From: an uncultured Lachnobacterium sp.
GTDB lineage: Bacteria > Bacillota > Clostridia > Lachnospirales > Lachnospiraceae
Reading direction: 5' to 3'
NCBI GenBank assembly: GCA_937889225.1
Contig: CALAST010000082.1
Span: 1 to 17,992, forward strand
DNA length: 17,992 nucleotides
Shown: positions 7,195 through 13,946 of the stretch, piece after piece
Layout of the letters: each line of letters starts with the position of its first letter
Numbering within the stretch: position 1 is the stretch's first letter
Notes under the pieces: generated by a model
What the model saw: only the letters and a program-made list of their open reading frames with translations
What the model was told of the DNA's origin: nothing
Database searches by the model: none
Position numbers and translations under genes: made by a program

Positions 7195-7217
7195 TCACGC
7201 TTTTTTATTTATAAAGA

Positions 7218-7231
7218 TTAGTTTTAACTAA
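7218..7231. promoter_or_regulatory. Putative DtxR-family iron operator before feoB
   Basis: TTAGTTTTAACTAA is an inverted repeat of the form TTAG-N6-CTAA, the same pattern as the site over the feoA promoter. DtxR/IdeR-type iron repressors use TTAG..CTAA-type boxes in Gram-positives. It lies just downstream of the feoA terminator, where a second promoter for feoB would be expected. A TATAAA follows on the minus strand but no clear -35 is seen. Confidence 0.5.
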
Positions 7232-7237
7232 CCTTCC

Positions 7238-7272
7238 CCTAAAAAATATAGTGATTTTTCATCACTATATTT
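7238..7272 (-). terminator. Intrinsic terminator after feoA
   Basis: On the minus strand ATATAGTGAT pairs with ATCACTATAT across a five-base loop and is followed by TTTTTT. It lies in the feoA-feoB gap, about 15 bases after the feoA stop, and should reduce read-through into feoB. Confidence 0.75.
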
Positions 7273-7285
7273 ATTAAGAATCTTA

Positions 7286-7498
7286 TTAAATCAAAATTGC
7301 TTCTGCCAGCTCATTATCAATATTGTATCTGGCATCTTTGATAGAAACAACACAACCGCCTTTTAAATGGGAGATAACCGTAATCGGTTCTCCGCTGTAA
7401 CAGCCAAGGGAAAATAAAAATGCATCCATTTCTTCATCATCGGTATCAATTCCACGAATCATATATTCTTTTTCGATTTCTGCGTTTAGTAAATTCAT
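7286..7498 (-). CDS. feoA: FeoA domain protein
   Basis: FeoA is a small cytoplasmic SH3-like protein that supports FeoB-dependent Fe2+ uptake. The 70-residue protein shows the usual order: a first strand region (IEKEYMIRGID), a central acidic helix (DEEMDAFLFSLGCYSGEPITVI), then strands GGCVVSIKDARYNIDNELAEAILI, matching the FeoA C-terminal pattern with the substrate-independent 'D.RY.I...LA..I' signature. The start has AAGGGGG eight bases upstream. It is the first gene of the feo operon, directly below a strong promoter overlapped by an iron-box-like palindrome, and is followed by a terminator before feoB. Confidence 0.9.
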   Translation of the reverse strand: MNLLNAEIEKEYMIRGIDTDDEEMDAFLFSLGCYSGEPITVISHLKGGCVVSIKDARYNIDNELAEAILI

Positions 7499-7569
7499 AC
7501 TTTTCCCCCTTTGTAATTGTTTCTTAAAACATACTTATAACTATCTTTAATTAGTTTGATATCATAATC

Positions 7570-7601
7570 GTTAGTATACTCTAACCTTTTGCTAATGTCA
7601 A
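7570..7601 (-). promoter_or_regulatory. feoA promoter overlapped by a DtxR-like operator
   Basis: On the minus strand TTGACA (7596-7601), 17 bases, then TATACT (7573-7578). The -10 lies inside the inverted repeat GTTAG-N6-CTAAC (7570-7585), so a repressor bound there would cover the polymerase site. This fits iron-dependent repression of ferrous iron uptake. Confidence 0.7.
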
Positions 7602-7639
7602 CTGTTTTTTGTCATATTTTGGCAAGAAAACATCAAAAA

Positions 7640-7690
7640 GAGTGGCTGCCGTTTTAACGAATAAAAATTCGTGAAGTGATAGCCCCTTCT
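7640..7690 (-). terminator. Probable terminator after the DHHW gene
   Basis: A hairpin with outer GGCT/AGCC and inner ACGAAT/ATTCGT stems separated by an imperfect internal loop follows the DHHW gene on the minus strand, and CTCTTTTTG comes after it. The stem is interrupted, so the call is moderate. Confidence 0.5.
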
Positions 7691-7711
7691 TTCAATTCCT
7701 ATCCTATTCAG

Positions 7712-8812
7712 TTAAAATGCTCCCCGATTATTTAAAACTCCTGTACTATATAAAAATAATACGTCCTGATTATCAAATGTTACAAAATTTCTAATTAAAT
7801 TTTGATTTAAATAGCGAATATCAAGAAGCGTAATCTTTGCATACGCTTCCGCAAAAAGCGGTGCAATACTGCTTCCAAATGAATCTCTGAAAATAACAAG
7901 TTCTTTTTCTGTTGTGGCATTCGGGTTTTCAATTGTAATAACAGATAAAGAACCGGATAAATACATCTCATATGCATCCCGACCTTTGGCTAAGTCCATG
8001 CTATACATTTGAATTTCTCTTTGATTCTGATAGTCGTATACCTTACATTCCTCAAACATAGGATGTTCCAAATAAGATATAGAATCCGGCTGAATCAGAA
8101 GTCCTAACTGTCCGTAATAAACGCCATAAAACGGATTGTCTAAGGAAACGGTTTTATATTCCGCATATAACTTTATACCCATGCCCTCTGCAAGCCGTTT
8201 TGCCACATCGGTAATACATTCCTGTTTCCAATGCGTATCCGTGTAATAATAATCTCCGATTTCCAATAAGTCTGCAATTTCAATATATGTCATGTTTTCT
8301 TCCAAACCTGTATGGATATCTGCATACAACTTTTCATAATCCATAGACGGATACCTGTTTTTTTCTGCCAAAAAGAAGTTCTTATCCGGAATAATTGCAT
8401 AATAAACAGAAGATTGACTTTCTTTTATCAAATTTTCATATATCCAATTGAACTTTGCAACTGCACGTTCTGTTGCTTTTTTGTGATACGGAAAATCCAA
8501 CTTACTGATATAGCCATCCGCAAGATATACTTCATTATTGTCGCTTTGTCCCAATATATATTTATGGGTAAATGCTTTTATGGTTCGAAAAGTATCCCGA
8601 AGCGGAAATTGGTCTAGCGTATAGGTTTCAAATTTTTCCATAAACAATCCGCTTTTTATAGTATCTGTTGTCACTTCCGGAAACGTTGCCAATTTTCGAC
8701 GTTCTGTAGCGGAAAAATCATTTACAGGTTTTATCCAGCAAAATAAACTTAATCCAAAAAATACGCTTCCTACTGCAATTACATATACAATTTCTTTTTT
8801 TATTTTTTTCAC
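7712..8812 (-). CDS. DHHW / AlgJ-like surface acylation protein
   Basis: This 366-residue protein is tied to the outer face of the membrane by one N-terminal helix (VYVIAVGSVFFGLSLFCW). The external part resembles the DHHW/AlgJ-DltD group of SGNH-like proteins that partner with MBOAT acyltransferases in acetylating or alanylating exported glycans. Visible catalytic-type residues are YYTDTHW (Asp and His near residues 192-194) and a later FRDSFGSS, where the serine could be the nucleophile. It is the third gene of an operon after the DUF4358 lipoprotein and the MBOAT gene. I chose the GTG start at 8812 because AGGAAAAAC precedes it and it gives a normal Lys-rich head before the helix. The longer ATG start at 8860 has no good ribosome binding site. 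Confidence 0.8.
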   Translation of the reverse strand: MKKIKKEIVYVIAVGSVFFGLSLFCWIKPVNDFSATERRKLATFPEVTTDTIKSGLFMEKFETYTLDQFPLRDTFRTIKAFTHKYILGQSDNNEVYLADGYISKLDFPYHKKATERAVAKFNWIYENLIKESQSSVYYAIIPDKNFFLAEKNRYPSMDYEKLYADIHTGLEENMTYIEIADLLEIGDYYYTDTHWKQECITDVAKRLAEGMGIKLYAEYKTVSLDNPFYGVYYGQLGLLIQPDSISYLEHPMFEECKVYDYQNQREIQMYSMDLAKGRDAYEMYLSGSLSVITIENPNATTEKELVIFRDSFGSSIAPLFAEAYAKITLLDIRYLNQNLIRNFVTFDNQDVLFLYSTGVLNNRGAF

Positions 8813-8892
8813 GTTTTTCCTCACAACTATTATTTTAACTGTACCACATATTTCTATCAAGCAAATATCTACAATTCCCTATCACTACTTGT

Positions 8893-10356
8893 TTAAAAAC
8901 GAAAATACAAAAATGGATTAAACGAACCATCTACCAAATATCCTGTTGCCACTAACAATAATACTATCATAAACACAGGCTCTGCCATATCCAATATTTT
9001 TTGCATGGTAACATTCTTTTTTAGATACTGTATGAAATATTTGGGCAATGGAGTTGCACCCAAAATTGCAATTGCAATAATTCCTGCATAGCTTTTCAAA
9101 TAATACCATGTTACGGAATTGACAATCGGAATTTTCTCAAATCCAAGCATACAGCCAATTGTTGCGATACTTTCTGCAAGTGTTGTCCCATCAAATATCA
9201 CAAAACTAATTATACTAATGCCGATTGCATAAATATGACCAATGACTTTTGTCTTATTCAGCCACTTATAATAAAATAATTTCTCTATCATAAGAAGAAT
9301 TGCAAAATAAAGCCCCCACACCACAAATGTCCATTCTGCACCATGCCATAACCCGGTCAAACACCATACTACAAAAATATTAAAAATATTTCTTTCTTTT
9401 GTACATCGGCTTCCGCCAAGCGGAATATAGACATAATCCCGAAACCACGTTCCAAGCGAAATATGCCATCTTCGCCAAAATTCCGTGACACTCTTAGAAA
9501 TAAATGGATAATTAAAATTTTCCGGAAAATGAAAACCCAATACACTTCCCATGCCTATTGCCATATCACTATAGCCTGAAAAGTCAAAATATATCTGCAA
9601 AGATACTGCAATTGCATATGCCCAATAGAAAATGAGTGTTTTTTCTTCCAAATCCTTAAATATACTCACAAACTCACCTAACACATTCGCAATTATGATT
9701 TTCTTTCCTAACCCTAACACGAACCTGCGAATGCCATATGCAATTTTTTCAAAATTGATGGCGCGGTTTTGCAATTCTTTTTCTACATCGGAATAACGCA
9801 CAATCGGACCTGCAATCAATTGTGGAAACATGGTAATGTAAGTTGCCAGTGCAATCGGATTTTTTTGTGCAACTACATCCCCTCGATACACATCTAGAAT
9901 ATAACTTATCAACTGAAACGTATAAAAACTGATTCCGATTGGAAGAATTACACTTAATAATGGTATGGATAGCCCTGTTGCTATATTTATATTTTTTATA
10001 AAAAAGTTCGCATATTTAAAATAGCCCAATAATCCCAAGCTAATCACTACGGCAAGTATCATACATACTTTCGCCAACTTGCTGTTTTTATAAGTTTGTT
10101 CTTTTTTTTGAACTCCGGCAGATTGCAAATGGGAATTATGCGTGTCTGCTTTACATTTTTCAATAAAAAGTCCGGACACGTACCCCATAAAGATAGAACC
10201 TGCCATTAAAAATACATAGGCAGGTTCTCCCCAAGCATAAAACAGTAAACTGGCGATTAGCAATATACTGTTTTTTGCTGCTTTTGGTACAAGAAAATAC
10301 GCAATCAATATGATTGGTAAAAAATAATACATAAATGGTATACTGGAAAATAACAT
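8893..10356 (-). CDS. MBOAT-family membrane O-acyltransferase
   Basis: This 487-residue polytopic enzyme of the membrane-bound O-acyltransferase family is AlgI/DltB/PatA-like. Such proteins pass an acyl group, usually acetyl, across the membrane for attachment to a cell-wall or capsular glycan. Signature blocks are FDFSGYSDMAIG (about 258-269), EFWRRWHISLGTWFRDYVYIPLGG (from about 292, His298) and TGLWHGAEWTFVVWG (about 334-348), with the family's conserved active-site His338 in WHGA. About ten hydrophobic segments are spread over the length. The start is only four bases after the DUF4358 stop and has no strong ribosome binding site, so its translation is probably coupled to the upstream gene. 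Substrate is unknown. Confidence 0.9.
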   Translation of the reverse strand: MLFSSIPFMYYFLPIILIAYFLVPKAAKNSILLIASLLFYAWGEPAYVFLMAGSIFMGYVSGLFIEKCKADTHNSHLQSAGVQKKEQTYKNSKLAKVCMILAVVISLGLLGYFKYANFFIKNINIATGLSIPLLSVILPIGISFYTFQLISYILDVYRGDVVAQKNPIALATYITMFPQLIAGPIVRYSDVEKELQNRAINFEKIAYGIRRFVLGLGKKIIIANVLGEFVSIFKDLEEKTLIFYWAYAIAVSLQIYFDFSGYSDMAIGMGSVLGFHFPENFNYPFISKSVTEFWRRWHISLGTWFRDYVYIPLGGSRCTKERNIFNIFVVWCLTGLWHGAEWTFVVWGLYFAILLMIEKLFYYKWLNKTKVIGHIYAIGISIISFVIFDGTTLAESIATIGCMLGFEKIPIVNSVTWYYLKSYAGIIAIAILGATPLPKYFIQYLKKNVTMQKILDMAEPVFMIVLLLVATGYLVDGSFNPFLYFRF

Positions 10357-10360
10357 CTGT

Positions 10361-10960
10361 TTATTCAGCTAATGACTGGTCTACTGCCACTTTTGCTGCA
10401 TCTCCATAAACATCTGCTAATTTTGCTTTAAAGTTTTCAATAATATCTGTGCTTCCAAATGCAGAAACTACATATTCATCCCCAACAGTAATAATCACTA
10501 AATTCTGTGGGAATCCACACATCCACTGATTGTTTAAGGTTCTTTGTTTGATTCCGTCTACAACCATCTGCATATTTGCCTTTTCCGTTACATGGTATGC
10601 ACCACAAGAAAAATTATTTGCCATCATACCGTGGAAAAGCGAAGCTGCTTCATCAATATAAGAAACGGCATCTTTTGGAAAACAAAGTCTTTGTTCTAAA
10701 GATTCGGTATCTGCAATGTCAAAATTGCCCGGTGCATTTTCTACAACATTGTTGTAATCTCCACCAATTCCGTAGAATTTTTCTTCCTCTCCATATGTTT
10801 CCCATACTTTGGTAAGTAATTCGGTCGCATCTTTTATTTCTGTTTTTGATGTGGATTGGGAAACATTTTCCGTATTTTTTCCTGTTTCTCCTGAATTGCC
10901 ACATGCTGCACATCCAAATGCCATTACTCCTGCGAGTAAAAGTACTGCTAATTTTTTCAT
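10361..10960 (-). CDS. DUF4358 lipoprotein
   Basis: This 199-residue exported lipoprotein begins with a signal peptide (MKKLAVLLLAGVMAFG) and a lipobox-like AFGC at residue 17 or CAAC at residue 20. A Ser/Thr/Asn/Glu-rich linker leads into a folded domain with YGIGGDY, SLEQRLCFPKDAVSYIDEAASLFHGMMANNF and late GDEYVVSAFGSTDII. This matches the DUF4358 family, often found in Lachnospiraceae beside MBOAT and DHHW genes; its role is unknown, perhaps substrate handling or regulation of surface acylation. AAGGAG lies nine bases upstream. It is the first gene of the operon, with a promoter at 11061-11088. Confidence 0.8.
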   Translation of the reverse strand: MKKLAVLLLAGVMAFGCAACGNSGETGKNTENVSQSTSKTEIKDATELLTKVWETYGEEEKFYGIGGDYNNVVENAPGNFDIADTESLEQRLCFPKDAVSYIDEAASLFHGMMANNFSCGAYHVTEKANMQMVVDGIKQRTLNNQWMCGFPQNLVIITVGDEYVVSAFGSTDIIENFKAKLADVYGDAAKVAVDQSLAE

Positions 10961-11060
10961 TTCTTTTTCTCCTTTTTTATCTCTCTTATATTCTGATTGT
11001 ATTTCATTTTGTATATAGAGTATTTCTATATTTCACCGAAACTTCCATATACTTGCCCTT

Positions 11061-11088
11061 AGTATAACAAATTTTTTTTAAAAAGCAA
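11061..11088 (-). promoter_or_regulatory. Promoter of the DUF4358-MBOAT-DHHW operon
   Basis: On the minus strand TTGCTT (11083-11088), a 16-base spacer and TATACT (11061-11066) preceded by TGT, forming an extended -10. The leader to the first start codon is about 95 bases. Confidence 0.6.
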
Positions 11089-11142
11089 TTCTTATTTATG
11101 GAAAATTTGCTTCGCAAATGGATTTTTATATGTTATGATACG

Positions 11143-11178
11143 CAAAAAAAAGGATACTATACGTATCCTTTTTCTTAA
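11143..11178. terminator. Intrinsic terminator of the Ter operon, also usable from the other side
   Basis: AAAAGGATAC pairs with GTATCCTTTT around a five-base loop. Minus-strand transcripts from the TerD gene end in a run of eight T bases, an excellent terminator. Plus-strand transcripts would end in TTTTTC. Confidence 0.85.
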
Positions 11179-11197
11179 CTTTTTATTGAATTTATGT

Positions 11198-11253
11198 TCA
11201 ATCGGATATTTGCAATCTGGTTTTGCTACTTGCTTATAACCGCTTCATGGTTA
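11198..11253 (+). repeat. Dispersed hairpin repeat, copy C, with collapsed outer stem
   Basis: This is a full head of the repeat (TCGGAT-ATTTGCA-ATCTGG, one stem pair kept as a G-T wobble; tail TTGCTACTTGCTTATAACCG). It continues into TAACC (11237-11241) and GGTTA (11249-11253) separated by only seven bases. The last part equals the outer stem seen at 4670-4794 with all three arms missing. Confidence 0.75.
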
Positions 11254-11259
11254 AATGTC

Positions 11260-11850
11260 TTATGCAAATCGATTTGCTAATTGACTCAATCCATCATCTT
11301 GTGTACCTTGTCCAATTGCATTAAATTTCCATTCTCCATTATGCTTGTATACTTCTCCAAAAATCATGGCCTTCATGCCCGAATAATCATCCGTTAAATT
11401 ATATCTGCAGATTTCGGTGTTATTGCTTGCATCAATAATTCGAATAAAGGCATTTTTAATCATACCAAAATGCTGATTTCTTGCAGTTGCCTGATAAATA
11501 TTTACAACAATTACAATTCTGTCGTATTCCGCAGGAATCCTTGCTAAGTCCACACCAATCCGTTCGTCATCTCCCTCTCCTGCACCTGTTAAATTATCGC
11601 CCATATGCACGACAGTTCCTGTTTTATGCTGTAAATTTTTAAAATATACAATATCGTTATTAGAAGCAAGATGACCATTTTGTAACACTAATGCAGACGC
11701 ATCACAATCAATTTGAGACTGTTTTGGTCCAAACAGACGGAATTTTGACTGTTTTGCTTCATCCCAACCTAGACCAATCATTACTTTGGAAAGACCTGCA
11801 CGTTCTTTTGATAAACTAATTTTTTGTCCTTTTTTTAAACTAACTGACAT
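11260..11850 (-). CDS. terD: TerD-family stress protein (second copy)
   Basis: This 196-residue TerD-domain protein is cytoplasmic and probably calcium-binding. It shows SLKKGQKISL at the N-terminus, DCDASALVL (the family's D-x-D-AS strand), GDNLTGAGEGDDE (acidic loop thought to bind Ca2+), the central IYQATARNQHFGMIKNAFIRI strand pair and the C-terminal GEVYKHNGEWKFNAIG. Compared with the neighbouring copy it has an extra segment, SKFRLFGPKQSQ, before the DCD motif, as in YceC-type members. It is the last gene of the Ter cluster and is followed by a strong terminator. TerD proteins take part in resistance to tellurite and other envelope or phage stress, but their biochemical role is unclear. 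GAGGAAG precedes the start. Confidence 0.9.
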   Translation of the reverse strand: MSVSLKKGQKISLSKERAGLSKVMIGLGWDEAKQSKFRLFGPKQSQIDCDASALVLQNGHLASNNDIVYFKNLQHKTGTVVHMGDNLTGAGEGDDERIGVDLARIPAEYDRIVIVVNIYQATARNQHFGMIKNAFIRIIDASNNTEICRYNLTDDYSGMKAMIFGEVYKHNGEWKFNAIGQGTQDDGLSQLANRFA

Positions 11851-11874
11851 ATGTTCTTCCTCAAATTTCTTTTT

Positions 11875-11989
11875 TTTATCAGATATTTTGAATCCGTATT
11901 CACTATTTACTTATAAATCAAGTACATATTTGCAATCTGCTTTCACTATTTGCTTATAAGTCAAGCGGATATTTGCAATCCGCTATCGG
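11875..11989 (+). repeat. Dispersed hairpin repeat, three tandem copies (D1-D3), 43-base period
   Basis: Three copies start at 11875, 11918 and 11961. D3 has a perfect stem GCGGAT (11965-11970) / ATCCGC (11978-11983). D2 (TACAT-ATTTGCA-ATCTGC) and D1 (AGAT-ATTTTGA-ATCCG) have lost most of the stem but keep ATATTTgcAATC and CACTATTTGCTTATAA. They fill the gap between the two terD genes, pointing against transcription. Confidence 0.8.
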
Positions 11990-11990
11990 T

Positions 11991-12572
11991 TTATTCTGCA
12001 TCAATACCAAAATTTGCACACAATGCTGCAAGACCACCTTGATAACCGCTTCCAATCGCATTAAACTTCCATTCATTTCCGTGTTTGTATAATTCACCAA
12101 ATACGGCTGCTGTTTCAATGGAAAAATCTTCTCCTAAATCATAACGTAAAAGCTCTGCACCTGTCACTTCATCATAGATACGAATAAATGAATTATTGAC
12201 CTGTCCGAAATTTTGTCTTCTGATTTCTGCATCATAAATGGTTACGGTAAATGCAATTCTTGTAATATTTTGTGGAATGGCAGAAAGGTCTACTAAAATC
12301 TGTTCATCATCTCCATCTCCTACGCCTGTTAAATTGTCCCCCTGATGAATAACTCCACCGGATGGATGTGTTAAATTTCCATAGAATACAAAATCCTCCT
12401 GACAAGATACTTTTCCTGTATCGGTTAAAAGAAAGGCAGATGTATCTAAGTCAAATGCTCCTCCTGTATCAAATTGGTTTACATCCCATCCAAGCCCCAC
12501 TATTACTTTCTTAAGCCCCGGATTTTCTTTTGTAAGACTTACTTTTTGACCTTTTTTTAAACTAATTGGCAT
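11991..12572 (-). CDS. terD: TerD-family stress protein (first copy)
   Basis: This 193-residue TerD-domain protein shows PISLKKGQKVSLTKE at the N-terminus, GGAFDLDTSAFLL (D-x-D strand), GDNLTGVGDGDDE (putative Ca2+ loop), FTVTIYDAEIRRQNFGQVNNSFIRI and FGELYKHGNEWKFNAIGSGYQGGL at the end. It is a canonical TerD/YceD member. It lies 101 bases after telA and 140 bases before the second terD, all on the minus strand. GGGAGG is placed ten bases before the start. Family members act with TelA and YceG-like proteins in the Ter stress system; the exact function is not established. Confidence 0.92.
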   Translation of the reverse strand: MPISLKKGQKVSLTKENPGLKKVIVGLGWDVNQFDTGGAFDLDTSAFLLTDTGKVSCQEDFVFYGNLTHPSGGVIHQGDNLTGVGDGDDEQILVDLSAIPQNITRIAFTVTIYDAEIRRQNFGQVNNSFIRIYDEVTGAELLRYDLGEDFSIETAAVFGELYKHGNEWKFNAIGSGYQGGLAALCANFGIDAE

Positions 12573-12673
12573 ACTTTTTTCCTCCCAATTTCATTAAATT
12601 TATTTTTTTGTAATGTAAAAATTACGCCATTTCTATTTTCTTTACGTCTTTCATCGACGTTTTATCATCTGCT

Positions 12674-13825
12674 TTATGACTTGCCCTTTGCAAAATGACT
12701 GCCATAATTTCGTTCAAATTCCTGCTTCATCATTTCTAATTTTGCTTGGTCTTCGATACGTTTTTGTCTTGCATTTGCTTGAATTTGCTTAGTTTCCTCG
12801 ATACCATCCACAATGGTTTTCCATGTCGTTTCCAATGTTTCTATTTTAATGGAACTTCCTGTTGCCATTCTTGCCGTCATTTTCGATTGTTCTACCGTGT
12901 TACGTGCATTTTTTATAAGCATTTCATTTGTTTTTTGGTCTAATGCAGACATTGCCTCTGCCTGTATCTTTTGACGCTTTAACAAAATAGCTTGTGCAAG
13001 TGCCTGTTTAAATACCGGTAACGTAATAATAAATGCAGAATTGATTTTTCGCACTAAGTTCATATTGCTAAATTCCATGGTTTTAATCATAGGAATGGAT
13101 TGCATCGCAACGCTTTCTGCGGTTCTTAAATCTTGCGTTCTTTGTTCCAACATCATTAATGATTGCTGTAAGGTTGTAAGTTCAAACTGTATGGAGGCAT
13201 CTCCTGTTGTTTCCATATCCATCTGTCTTTGTGCGATGTAGGCTTCTAATTCCTGACAGCCTTGTTCTCCTGCAAGGATATATTTGACAAGCTCATGGTA
13301 ATAATTCACATTTGCTTCAAACATTTGATTTAATTTCCGATTCGATTGTTTGATTTCGGATTCATATTGCTTTAATTGCACATAAATTTTATCAATATCC
13401 TCTCCCATCGTATGGTACTTTGCTAAAATTTTATCTAATTGTTTTTTCGCATTGCCAAACAATTTTCCCAAAAAACCTTTATTTTCTTTGATTTCTTCAA
13501 TGTCAAACTTGTCCATAATCTTTGCCAATGTATTTAGCATTTGGCTTGAATCATCTAATTGCGATAAATTCATGCTGTTTAACACAACATCCGAAGCCTT
13601 TGAAATTTCTTCTGCTGCTTGTGAGCCAAAAGAAACAATACTTTCTAAATTGTATACTTCAATCGTACTTACAATCGCATCTACTTCGGGTGAATTTACC
13701 AGTTTTGTATTCAGTTCATTTCTATCTGCTACAATGTCATATTCTACCACTTGCAGTTCATTTGTTGGTTCTTGTATCTTCTGCACCGATGTCGATGCAG
13801 TTGCTCTTGTGAAATCTAAACCCAT
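12674..13825 (-). CDS. telA: TelA/YceH toxic-anion resistance protein
   Basis: This 383-residue, mostly alpha-helical protein of the TelA family was named for tellurite resistance and is usually found with TerD and YceG-type genes. Helix-rich segments run throughout, including GFLGKLFGNAKKQLDKILAKYHTM, a central VNYYHELVKYILAGEQGCQELEAYIA, LTTLQQSLMMLEQRTQDLRTAESVAMQSIPMIK and the coiled C-terminal part RQKRIEDQAKLEMMKQEFERN. There is no membrane segment. It is thought to be a cytoplasmic scaffold or effector in envelope stress; the mechanism is unknown. The start at 13825 is chosen because the six codons before it in frame are the GAGGAGG ribosome binding site itself. Repeat copy F ends immediately upstream of that site. 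Confidence 0.9.
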   Translation of the reverse strand: MGLDFTRATASTSVQKIQEPTNELQVVEYDIVADRNELNTKLVNSPEVDAIVSTIEVYNLESIVSFGSQAAEEISKASDVVLNSMNLSQLDDSSQMLNTLAKIMDKFDIEEIKENKGFLGKLFGNAKKQLDKILAKYHTMGEDIDKIYVQLKQYESEIKQSNRKLNQMFEANVNYYHELVKYILAGEQGCQELEAYIAQRQMDMETTGDASIQFELTTLQQSLMMLEQRTQDLRTAESVAMQSIPMIKTMEFSNMNLVRKINSAFIITLPVFKQALAQAILLKRQKIQAEAMSALDQKTNEMLIKNARNTVEQSKMTARMATGSSIKIETLETTWKTIVDGIEETKQIQANARQKRIEDQAKLEMMKQEFERNYGSHFAKGKS

Positions 13826-13838
13826 TTTCTTCCTCCTC

Positions 13839-13880
13839 GTCAAACGGATATTCGCAATCCACTATTGCTACTTGCTCATT
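13839..13880 (+). repeat. Dispersed hairpin repeat, copy F
   Basis: Core ACGGAT-ATTCGCA-ATCCAC and tail TATTGCTACTTGCTCAT. One outer pair is lost compared with the perfect copies. It lies between yceG and telA and touches the telA ribosome binding site, pointing against transcription. Confidence 0.8.
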
Positions 13881-13946
13881 CATATTTAAAAAACAAATCT
13901 TCATATAAATACGGTAGAGCGTTCATCTTCATTTCTAACATACTGC

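Larger units (their letters stand above)
10961..11259. other. Intergenic region upstream of the acylation operon
   Basis: The gap holds the operon promoter (11061-11088), a small hairpin ATTTGC-TTC-GCAAAT (11105-11119) just upstream of that promoter, the terminator of the Ter operon (11143-11178) and repeat copy C with a vestigial outer stem (11198-11253). No gene is visible. Confidence 0.6.

Noticed and set aside
8813..8860. Longer start for the DHHW gene at the ATG at 8860
   Set aside because: No ribosome binding site, and it would add an unusual hydrophobic stretch before the Lys-rich head; the GTG at 8812 has a good site.
11875..11989. CRISPR array
   Set aside because: Repeats are not identical, spacers are not distinct, and no cas genes are present; the units are abutting copies of the dispersed repeat.
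12573..12673. Possible further degenerate repeat copy between terD and telA
   Set aside because: Only short matches to the tail (ATCTGCTTTATGACTTGCC) are seen and no stem; too weak to claim. A short ACGTC/GACGT hairpin is present but has no T run.
13863..13879. Tiny leader ORF ATG-AGC-AAG-TAG in the transcribed form of the repeat
   Set aside because: The ATG is replaced by ACG or ATA in other copies, so it is not conserved.
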